NCBI GenBank assembly: GCA_944472135.2
Contig: OX235264.1
Location: forward strand, 119,503,809-119,567,808
DNA length: 64,000 bases
Source of the DNA: Trichobilharzia regenti
Taxonomy: Eukaryota; Platyhelminthes; Trematoda; Strigeidida; Schistosomatidae
Direction: 5' to 3'
Shown one piece after another: positions 28,301 to 40,300 of this stretch. The notes below the pieces were generated by a model. That model was not told where the DNA came from, ran no database searches, and saw only the letters and a program-made list of their open reading frames with translations. The number at the start of each line of letters is the position of its first letter. The first letter of the stretch is position 1. A program made the translations under genes and the position numbers.

Positions 28301-31300
28301 CACGCCGACGCACACATGATATCTATGGTCGGCCTGCGAATTTCGGGCTACCGATATCCACGCTGAAAATTTCACACTTGTACCAAAAATACGGCGTGGA
28401 ATCAAGCTGTAATCAAAAAAATAAATAAACTTTATCACTTTCTTATCCTACTTCACACAGATGACATTTCAAGAATCTTCTTAACTATAGCTGAAATATC
28501 ATCAGCCTGTTAGCCAGGGGATCAAAAAAGTTTTACCAGATGCATATATGATAACCAACTGACAGGCGATTCGAAAATATGCTATTTAAGTATATTCCTA
28601 TTTCACCTAGATTAAAACTTTGACATTTTAAAAAACAACCATAATTAGCAAAGTATCATAAACTCACATGCTTGCTGTTGATGAACTAGTTTCCCGAAGA
28701 TTTTTGTTATTATTATTATTGTTGTTTTCATTGAAAGGGGCTTAAACTGTTCAATTTCAACATTTCGGTAATTTCTCACCACAAATTGATGAATAAATGA
28801 TTATGTAATCTACACCATGACATTTTCATCTAACTAGGGAATCGATAAACGAAGCGGTTTTGGGCATAAATGTTACCTGTATCACTTCTCTATGTGTGTA
28901 TCTATAAATTTAGTTGCTCCTGTGGAGATAGCTCGCTATGTAGGGTGAACCACTAGACAGCTTAACATACACATCATTACTGAGCAGCTTCCTTCATCAT
29001 TCGGAAAAGGTCATATAAAATATATAAGAAGTTGTATTTTGGCTTATTTGATTGATAGTGGTCACCAACGAATGGAATCAGAACCCGTCTTTTACACTTA
29101 GCCGAAGCTATGAGAATTCGTGAGAACAATCCTAGTCTTTGTATACAAAAGAAATTTGTTCTACCTTTGTCTCTCCCTTGGCCTAGGTGAATTCTATGCA
29201 AAACCCTACCACCCTTTCTTATTTTCCATCTCCTTCGTATTTTATATTTATGATATTTTTTAAAATTCTAATTATCTATCTGTTCATTTCACCTTTAGTA
29301 TTACGTAACTTTTAAGATTTGACTAAATTTATTTATTGAATTGTCTACATATACACGTATTACTACATTTGTTATCCTAATCGCCGCCTGTATAAACCTC
29401 ACTATTTTGTTATCATTATAATCATCGTTATTACTCAGGCTCAAAACATTTACCACATTATTATTATTACTATTATTCAATTGGTGGATGGTGGCTAGCA
29501 GTGGAGTCCAGGATAACGCACATTTTGTCCTATTTGGGACTCGTCAGCTGGATGTACCTGCATTTCTCAGTGAGTGATGATGTTCCCACTGAGGCTCGAA
29601 CCCAGTACCCATAGCTTCAAACGCCAAAGCGTTATCCACTAGACCACTTGGGCCACGAGAGCCACCTCTTGTGCAACGGGTCATATTAATTATTGAATTG
29701 AATTTTTGATTTTCCCGTCGATTGATTGGACCGAAGTGCTCGGTCTCAGGTTGACATGTCGGCTTCTTGCGCAGATGCTTCGACGATGTCTGGGTATTTA
29801 ATTAGTATACAATTGGTGGATGGTGGCTAGCAGTGAGAACATCATCACTCACTGAGAAATGCAGGTACATCCAGTTGACGAGTCCAAAATAGGACGAAAT
29901 GCGCATCCTGGATTCCACTGCTAGCCATTATCCACCAATTGTATACAAATCAAATTCCCAGACATCGTCAAAGCATCTGCACAAGAAGCCGACATGTCAA
30001 CCTGAGACCGAGCACTTCGGTCCAATCAATCGACGGGAAAATCAAAATTAAATTCAATTATTACTATTATTATTATGATGATGAAGATTTGATCCACAAA
30101 ATCACCATCATTGGTTAAAATTGTTATCTATAAATCTATGCAAATTAGAGTAAAGCCTGAAGAAGATCCAATTGAAAACAACAATATCGCACACTTAAAT
30201 GTCTTATTCTTATAAATGTTAGCATAATAAACTGTAAGTTTCTTACCCGATAGGGGGGAGCTTTTTGGCATAGGTTTCAAAGACACTAATTTCTAACAAT
30301 TCACGGAAACTTTTGTTCATAGAAGCCGCATACCAGAATAAATACATTGGAAACTTGAATTTTCAGTATTCTTAGTTTAGGATAAATTAGTGAACTGCTG
30401 TCAGCTTCTTCAACGATCCTAAGAACAATGCTGTACTTCTCGAGTAAAAAGACGATAGTTAGTGTTTGCCATCACACTGATTCTTCACTATCTCTAATGT
30501 GAATCTAAGCACTAAAGAGATAGAGAGAGAGAGAGAGTAATCTCACGCTGAACATTAGAAAAAAGATTCCCATAGGTTCAGGGTTGAGTATAGGGTTTCC
30601 AGAAGCGCATCTCTATTTCACTCTGTACCCGATAATCTTATGTAGCTGGTTTCATGAGTGACCATGAACATTCCTCTCCTCTTTACATGGTCTCTTTCCT
30701 GTTATCTTAGAACAAAAACCTATTTCGGCATTTCTCATTTGCTTTCCACTCAAGGGTGGGCCTGCTACGAACTGTCAGTCAACGGTCTCCTCGCTCAAGG
30801 TTAAAGTTCTCAATAAAATTATTAGATGACTGGAGTAGATTACCTCGCATCTTTTCCCTTTGATCACACAAGCATAATAGTGCACAGAACACAAGCATGC
30901 GACTGAATTTTCAAGTATTGATTTTTGTAGGGATTTTGTTTGATTGGTTGGAAGATTTCATCATGAGCTGACACATCAGTTAGAGAACCATTTAAATTAC
31001 TGATTCTGTTAGATTGCTGGTGAAACTATTCATGAAGTTTAAGGACCTACACTATATTCACATACTTCACACCACTCTTCATCCTTTCACTCTAACCAAC
31101 ATTTGTAATGTAGGTCAATGCTTGGATGCTTAAAAGATCTTGAAACGATATGATAGAGAAGATTTGTAGCTCAGGTGGATGATTTAGATGTGGTTTTGTC
31201 CTCTGAGCTGGATAGTTAATTTGCGAAGCTTTCATCACCCTACTGGGTGACATCTTCAGCACATACTTCAATCTGAGTTCAAGTGAGCTTTTAGATCTCT

Positions 31301-34300
31301 CCACGAGTTTATTAATCATCTCTCCTGGTGGGTGACCTTGGACGTGATTGGTTGTTTATGTGTGTTTTCACACTTTCTAGGCTACTTGTATTGGAACTGA
31401 TTGTTTCTTTGACTTGAACTTTGACCCTTTGTGTGTGTGAGGTTTCTTTCTTAGCGACTGAATAATTTTGTCTATCTCGATGTGTCTATTGATTGATGAT
31501 TCACTGGAATGCCGAGCTTCTAAAAATTCTCTAGCATTCTTGTTGTTTCCTCTGTCTAATATTTGAACGCTGGTTGTCCCAGTCGAATTGATGTCCGTGG
31601 TTGTCTGTGTGTAGTGAAATGAGGGAGTGTATATCATGTCTTTTGACGGCTAGCTTATGTTCGTGAGTACGAAGACGAAGGGGACGTCCACTTTGGCCGA
31701 TGTAGTGTTTTTCGCAGTTGTTACAGTTTATTTTGTAGATGATGTTGGTTTTGTCTTCTTTCGCTGTTGAGTCTTTTGGTTGGCACAGAATTGAGTGCAG
31801 CGACTTTGTTGGTTTGTGTACGACGTCAATTCCTAGAGGTTTGAAGAGTCTTGTAGTGATTTCTGGGATATCCTTTATGTATGCTAAGGCGATTTTCTTT
31901 GTATTTTCCTTGGTGGCTTTTGCTTTGGTAGGTTGCCTTCGAGGTATATGTTTTTTTGACGAAATTCCGTGGATATCCATTCTTTTGGAAGACGTCCATG
32001 AGATACTTTTCTTCAATTTTCCTTAAGGTGAGAGTGCTGCAATCTCACAATTGACATCGTACACAAACCAACAAAGTCGCTGCACTCGATTCTATGTCAA
32101 AAGACATGATATCCACTCCCTCATTTCACTACACACAGACAACCACGGACATCAATTCGACTGGGACAACCAGCGTTCAAATATTAGACAGAGGAAACAA
32201 CAAGAATGCTAGAGAATTTTTAGAAGCTCGGCATTCCAGTGAATCATCAATCAATAGACACATCGAGATAGACAAAATTATTCAGTCGCTAAGAAAGAAA
32301 CCTCACACACACAAAGGGTCAAAGTTCAAGTCAAAGAAACAATCAGTTCCAATACAAGTAGCCTAGAAAGTGTGAAAACACACATAAACAACCAATCACG
32401 TCCAAGGTCACCCACCAGGAGAGATGATTAATAAACTCGTGGAGAGATCTAAAAGCTCACTTGAACTCAGATTGAAGTATGTGCTGAAGATGTCACCCAG
32501 TAGGGTGATGAAAGCTTCGCAAATTAACTATCCAGCTCAGAGGACAAAACCACATCAAGATCTTGAAACTCTCACTATTATGCTGTCTCAAAACACGACA
32601 ATATATCAGTTGAAAACATCTCGGCATTCAGTCATACTTTATCTGTAATTGTTTCGTGATGCATACCTACTCATAATGAATAAATTTTCCGAGGAATCTC
32701 TCCGATTAAAATGCATCTCAGAGATGCTTCATCCAAGCATTACCCTTTTAAAATTTAAACAGAGACAGAACAAACATCAATGCAGGGTATCATGAATCAG
32801 TTTTATTTTTTTCAATTCCCCTCGACTGAATTCAACGGGTAACATTTAAACCTTAAAATATTCCGTAAGTTAATATTAGAACAAGACATATAAAGCGAAC
32901 AATATTGTTGTTTTCAATTAGATCTTCTTCAGGCTTTAATCTAATTTACATAGCTCTTTATATATAAAAATTATAACCAATGACGGTGATTTTGTGGATC
33001 AAATAATAATAGTAGTAATAATGTGGTAAATGTTTTGAATGTCATTAACAATGATGATTAAAAAATACGTATTACTAAAAGTGAAGTGGACAGATAATCA
33101 GAGTTTTAAGAAATGTTATTAATATACGAAGGAAATAAAAAATAAGAAAGAGTGGAGGGTTTCGATTAAAACTGGACTCTTAGGCCAAAGAAGATTCAAA
33201 CGTAGAACAAACTTCATTTGTATGCAAAGATTAGGATTGTTCTCTCGAATTCGTATTCCGTTCAAAAGGTTCTCTCGTGGGATGCAGCGCAGATAACTTT
33301 GAACGCATTTCTGCTTCTGTTCACTTGATAACTACTGAATAGAATTCATACGTTCAAAAATGAAGTTTAATATGAAAGTCTAGAAAAATACTGGAAGAAG
33401 TACACAAAACGATGAAGTCAGAAGACAAAGAATTGCGAAGGATAGTTATTATGGTGATTCAGATCCTACTGTGGATTTATTCTGAATACAACAGGTCAGG
33501 TTTCTTTGGTTTTATTGCAATAGCCTCAGCAAAGCAGAAGATGATTTAGACTGTTTTGCCGATTGATCACTGTGCATTCTCCTAGCGTAACCACTCAGTT
33601 TGTTGTGTCGACCGAGGGTTTGATAATTGACGAGTGTGAACTGCTAAATACCTTTGAAATCCTTCAGAAAATATGACAAAAACCCTTCGTTCTGTTCCTT
33701 CCAGTAAAACGACAGCAGAAGGTACACACAAATCGATTATTCTGCACTCAGAGACGCGATAGAAAATACAAAAATCTTTCTTAAAATATCTTTTATTCAG
33801 AAGGAGGCTTAAATTAAATCAGGTGAATTCATTCAGTCTCCTTTTATAATGATCAAACCATCGAATATAGTAGATTCTTGTAAAAACTGAAACGGAAATC
33901 TTACTAACTATCGAACTTGTAAACAAATATTTTAGGGATTCAGTGAGTCTGACTAACTAATTTATTACTTAATATTGTGATATATTCCCATACCGCATGA
34001 ATTAAAAGTCATTTTTGAACGAAGAATATTCTTTTGAATAATTTCTCTACTTCAGGTTCTTACAATAATAATAATATATATAACATTTGTTGGCGTTAAA
34101 ATAATGACAACCAGTTAGTTATGTGACGGATACATATTTTTTTTTAACGTAGAATAACAGATTAACAGTTATAGGGCGTCAAAATTGCTAGTCGTATTTG
34201 TGTGACAAACGTCATGATCTGGACTGAAATCGATTACAAAATATTTCGGTGAAATGGGAGACAATGGTGGCGATTAATTATGTTAGATTTGTAGAGTGTG

Positions 34301-37300
34301 GGTTAGGGAAAATGACAATTCACTTCAAGGTTATAAAAGGTGTCAGGTGATGGAGTGGCTAGTACAAAGTGATATGTATTAAACAGGAGGGGATGGTGAG
34401 ACTGCAATGAGAAGTTCATAAAGAAATAAGGAATGTATGAAATGAAACAGGTTTAGACATCATTTTGAGAAAAGAGATAATATCACTAATAATAAATCCG
34501 GATGTTATAAGTGGAAAATTCGATAGTATTGAGAGAATGTTTGCATGAAGGGTATAAATTATGACGAATAATAATAACTGTAATAATAAGCAAAGAAAGA
34601 AAAAAACCAAGAGGGTTAAGGGGAAGAAGCAATCTTGGTGAAAAGATAAATCATCAACCCAAGTTTGACAACGGTAGGAACAGCGTCTGGCCGGGTTCTA
34701 CTTCCATACAAAGTCCCGGTTTAGTCGATCTTATCGCAGCAGCCTAGCACGTTTGTCACACAAATACGACTAGCAATTTTGACACCCCATAACTTTTAAT
34801 CTGTTATTGTATGTTAAAAATGCATCCACCGAACAACTGGCTATCATTAATGTAACGACAATAAATATTATAATATTTTATAATTGTAAGAAGCTGTATA
34901 GGAGAAATTATTGATAAGAATATTCTTCGTTCAGATTGACTTTAAATTTATTAATTATTTATATGCACAAGACATTGTTTTGAATTTTGCGATGACGGAG
35001 GATTATGATTCATCCTGCTGTCTGTTAACTTACTTTGAGATCAACCACCGAAGGCTGATTCAGTTCCAACAATAACAACTACGAAAATAACAACACAGAC
35101 AGATGTTTATTTACCGAAAATGAGAACTGTTTACAAAAAGAAATGTACACATCATCTTCTTACCTTTGAAATATAAATAAATACCTGTAACAGACTGGTC
35201 GTGAATAGTATGGTGAATAATCTTGTTGGACAGTGAATGCTGATTTAATTTAGCCACTTTGTAAGAAACAAAATGCTTTAGATATGGATTAGATTAAACT
35301 GGGAAATTGTATTGATCATGAAAGCTGACCAGTAGGGATTATTGGACAGATGTTTCATCCTTGTTTGAAACGCCTCAGCAGTATGCGCTCACGCTTCGAC
35401 CAATCAGGGATTGAACCTAGGACCTCAATGTGTCTCAGCCGGTCCATGGATTCTCACTTTTGTCGACCAGGGATGTATAGCGCGGCTGCCAACCAATATA
35501 GTTGGCAATTGTTTATCCCCGCTCTCAAACTGGTGGGCCCCCACTGATCATGACATCACACTAGAATGTTTGGCAGTCATATTCTATGATAGGTCACCAA
35601 CGAGAACCAGGGATTTAAAGGATTTCCAGCTTGATTACACACAAACTCCAATTAGAGAAGAGATGCAATCTAAGGAGGAGAAAGTTGTCCAGTACTCCTT
35701 TGAGTCAGATTGTGATCCCTGCCAGCCAACCTATAGGGACAAACAATTCTTAATATGTGAATACATTATACTTCCACAAAATCCTGGGGAGATGTATTCG
35801 GACACGAAAATGGTTGGTTGGTTAAGATCATTAATCAATAGCCATGAATGATTGAAATACGCCAGCAATCAAATCGCTTTATTGGGATACCCTTAAAAAC
35901 TTCATTCGAACTTCATCTTGAACATGTATTCATTGTATGGAATGAAGGAGCCGCTGGTTGACCATTAAGCCACTATGACCCGATCCAATGGCCCATGAGT
36001 TCTAGTTTCTGCCAATTCATGACATAGCGCGACCATTTGGCAATCTCATCTTTGATGGAATACTGCCTCACCTACAACCTACTGGTGATGGCTTCCCTCT
36101 AGAACTGCAGGCAACCGACTGAATAGGGACAGTCGCTAGTGCGCTTCAAACCAATTTTTATGTATTAGTTTTGTGGGCTTTCTTCGACTAGTTGGAAGAT
36201 TTCATCATGACTTAATATCAGTTAGAGAACCACTGAGAAACCAACTGAGAGTAATAGACAGCTGTTTCGTCCTATTTTGGGTCTCTTTACCAGCATCTCA
36301 TCGAAGAAGACGTTGCCAAGTGATCACACTATGTCATGAATTAGCAAAAGTTAGAGTTCATACACTGGCTGGCCATTGGATCAGGTACCAGTGGCTGATG
36401 AATGGTCCATGAGCTAGCTCGCCTTGCAACCAGAAGGTCCTGGGTCCGAACACTTGGTGGGGGCGTAATTCTGAAGAGTCTCGGTTTAGGACGAAACAGC
36501 TGTCTAGTGCTCCTACATGATAATCTAGTAGTTCTTTAACTGATGTCAGCTCATGATGAAATCCGTGAACCAATCATCCAAAATCCCTACAAATTCAATA
36601 CTTGAAAGCATTTGATAGTTCACTAGTTTACAGCTTGTCTTGAGCTTGGACAAAGAGTGAAGGTTATGCTTGGGGATAGTAACCCTTCCGCAGAAAACAG
36701 TCTCATCGCAATAGGGACTTCAAAACACAGAAAATTATGAGAAATAAACTTATTCTTCCCCGGAATCAGAGAGATGAATTAAAGTTGGTTGGCAAAAAAT
36801 CCTTCAGCAAGCCTGAAGATATGGCATTGTCTGCACAATGTCTGAAGCTGAGAAGGCTACTAAGATTGCAAATAAAGAGGTATAGAAGTTCTAGGAACCT
36901 TTCAAAACTAGTGGAATGGAAGTAGACTGTTTGTTAGAAATATCAACGGAGAATTAAATTCTTCATTTGCAAGTGATCCCAGTTCAAGGTGAAAAGTCAG
37001 TTTGAGTTCCGCTAGAGATTCCCTCGGAGATTATTCACATCAGAGCAGTGGATATATATGTGTTTCCACAAGTGTTTAGATCATGTATTTACCAAATTTT
37101 TCTGTATTGATAATCTGTGTGTGTGTGTGTGTGTGTTTCCAACTTCATTTACAGGCTTGCAAGACAATGAACCCCAATTTGATATATGTCAATTATATAA
37201 ATCCTCTGTATGTAAGAATGGACAATGTATCCCTCGAGGTACTTCATATGAATGCATATGTAATGAAGGCTTTGAACCATCGGAAGATCGTAAAACCTGC

Positions 37301-40300
37301 CAGTGTAAGTTACGCATAATTTTATTAATGATTACAATAAAACACAAATTTTTTGGATTTTTAATGCCATTCCAGAAGTGTATTACTCTGTAACGTTCTC
37401 GGTGATTTTCTTTTATTGATGGAGTGAATTTTGTGTGAATTTAGTGAACCGTTAGCTTCTCATAATGTCATTCAGATGAAAGCATCTGTTCCCTTTTTTT
37501 TTGTGTTGTTCAGGAGTTAGAAAGACTCCCAGGAATCAGGCTTTCGTAATGTGCAGCAACGGGAAAATCTAAACGAATACTGAAGTCGCAGTTCATCGGA
37601 AAATCTCAGTTAATTTGCTAATATGATTTTTTCTTTCCTGGAACACGAGGTTTTTGAGGCTTCTCTAGCTATAGTATCTATTTTGCAAGCTTGCTCCCGG
37701 ATAGTAAGCTAATCCAGGTTTAGGAGTAGGTCGATGAGACTGACGAACACTCAGCAGCAAAGAACTCCCCCCAATAAATACCTTGTCCGTACGAGTTGTA
37801 ACACTCCTGAAAGATATGCGAATATCAAATAAGAATATGGCACTATTAAAAATGAGTTATGACAGAAATACACAGCGGTTTGCCTCAGAAACGACTTCAA
37901 AATCTACGATCAGGCTGTGACATAACAACGGAACATAGGGCTCCAAGCTAGGGGCTCGAAGTTTAGGTAGCGGTGGTGTTTGGTTTTACAGAATGGCGTT
38001 GCTGCTAGCCTCATACGCAGCCCAACCTTCCCTCTTTACCAGTCTTATTACTGGCTTAGTGAGGTAAAGTGATGAGTCTGTGGCCGGGAACCGGACCCTG
38101 GACCACATGGGGCCTGGTTAGTGAGCTTTCTACTGCTGTGCCACCGACGCACAGGTGATTTCTAACATAACTTAGCTTGTCATTGTCTTAAGCTTTTGCT
38201 AAACACATCTCTATTCAGAATCACATTCGTAATCTATTTAGGGCGGTGTCTCAGCATGCAGAACTCGTATTCATAATACCTTACTCCTGATTTACCATGA
38301 TATAAATGTTTCGAATTTCTCCTCGTATTTGACTGAAAATTAAGCCATCGTTTTGTCTCATACAACTAACGTTAAAAATAGATTTCTTGTTTTATTATTA
38401 CAGAGTATCCCTACGTATCTAATTCGATTTCCTAAGCCTCCACTTTTACCTTTCTTTTTACTTTGCACTTCACATTATGTATTACACTTTTCAAGACATA
38501 ATTACCGGTATACTGGTACATACTACTAACTGACTGGAGTAAGAATTTAGGCATCACTCCCAGTGACACGTTACCATTTAACCGTAACTTCTGTGACCTG
38601 TTTTCGTTGACCGTATGATCTCTATAAGGCTTTCATTTTCTCCTTGCACTGTCTCATCCATGTCGCTCTTATGATCACACTGAACTCTTCATTCCCCTCC
38701 CTTTGGGTACACTCAATAGCCCATTTGACGTATGATATGTCTTAGCGGTCTTCTCAGCTTATTTTCAGCGTATCTTGATTTCCCTGGGCATATTTATTAG
38801 GGGAAAGGCTCTCGGCTGGTTCATTGTCAGAGTCTCTCAACCACTTTTCCTATCCGATCTTAAGTATGGAACCAGAGAATGCAGCTTTTGATAACATTCT
38901 GAGGTTGATATGTATCCACATATATATATTTATGTGTGTGTGTATGTTGGTCTCTCTTTCTGTTTGCTCTCCTAGTCTGTGACCATTTCACTTTGATGAA
39001 CCTGTCTCCTTTAACAATGTATATTCCCCTTATATTATATATAATATGAGTGTTTGTTGACAGTCCGTTGCTTGGTGACATATATCCACATTATATGTGG
39101 GGATGTTGACATGTCTGCTATATTCGCTATGTATATATGGATCGACACTCCATTATAATTAGCCATCCATGTTAAGACTGTCTAATGATTTATTCCCACG
39201 CTTTGTCTGGAACATTCATATATATTTCGCATTCACAATTTGTGTGACTTTACTTACTTACCACTTTGGTGTGAGACCATTTATTTTCGTCTCTTTGTGT
39301 TTGGACAATAGAAGTATCATCGCAAACATAGTGGTCTTCTGATTTCCGCCTTCTCGCGTCAGGACTATTAGTTTCTCGACCAGTCCATAACAATAATTCA
39401 GCGACGAGTACATAACAATTTGGCGACGGGGAAACTAGTACATAACAGAGGTACATGTGTAAAATAGTTTCCATTACACCCTCATCAAATCTCTAAACCA
39501 CATAGAACCACTGATTTAAATATTTGTCCCCTATGCTAAATGCAGTAGGTTTCCATATTGATTTCAGGATAATGACAGCTGCAGCGAAGAAAATTTTCTT
39601 TTCGACAAAGTCACCGTCAACTAGATAGCTGTACATTCAAGTATTTATGATAAATGTGTAGGAAACTTCCAGAGTAATTCTCGGTGAAGGGTCAAATTAA
39701 TAAAATTACAACTACGAATTAAAATGCCATAATAAACAGTGGGTGAGGGGGACGGATAAAACTCAAACAAAGTAGCATCATAATTACTGAGAAGGCTGAT
39801 ATTGATTGTACAACAACAGACAGGATGTTTGGATAAAAACATCTAGTGGGATCATAATTAATGTGACGAATAATTTTTTATGCAATCAGGGATTAAATAT
39901 GCAGAAATAATAAAATGACATAATAGACAGGAAGTTCTGATATGAAAATATGGGGGGATTAAGAAAAACTTTAAACTAACATGAATAAACAGGAAGTTTA
40001 GATAAAAAAGGCAATGGGATTTTAATTCCTAATTGTAACTGTATTAATTTGACCCTTCACCGGGAATTACTCTGGGACTTTCTCACCCATTTATCATGAA
40101 TACAGAAATGTACGGCCTAGATAATGACTGTCTTTTGAATTTCTACCGTCAATGATTCTCGATGTTTGTTGGTCAGTTATCTTCATCATCACTGTCTTTT
40201 CAACGTTCGCTTGAAGTCCTGTCCTCTCTGCCTATTCTAGCAACCTTGCTGATTCTACCTAGTAGGCCTTTGAGTGGGTATGACATAAAACATGTCTGAC

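Larger units (their letters stand above)
29035..30240 (+). mobile_element. PLE 3' end, sense, split by SINE cluster
   Basis: 29040-29195 reads the PLE C-terminus (LIDSGHQ region, then [28 protein letters not shown], stop). The 3' UTR runs to 29477, is interrupted by the Sm-alpha-like cluster, and resumes at 30058-30240 (AAATCACCATCATTGGTTAAAAT ... CCTGAAGAAGATCCAATTGAAAAC). The same 3' UTR, uninterrupted, is at 48609-48900 and 32830-33100 in the opposite orientation. Confidence 0.7.

Noticed and set aside
28246..28320. tRNA gene (A and B boxes present)
   Set aside because: No cloverleaf closing stem; the sequence continues into a SINE body that recurs at 40.4 and 42.2 kb.
31739..32026. 95-codon plus-strand frame
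   Set aside because: It is the opposite strand of the antisense PLE GIY-YIG region.
35411..35851. 146-codon plus-strand frame
   Set aside because: It runs through an antisense SINE remnant and has no domain or splice support.
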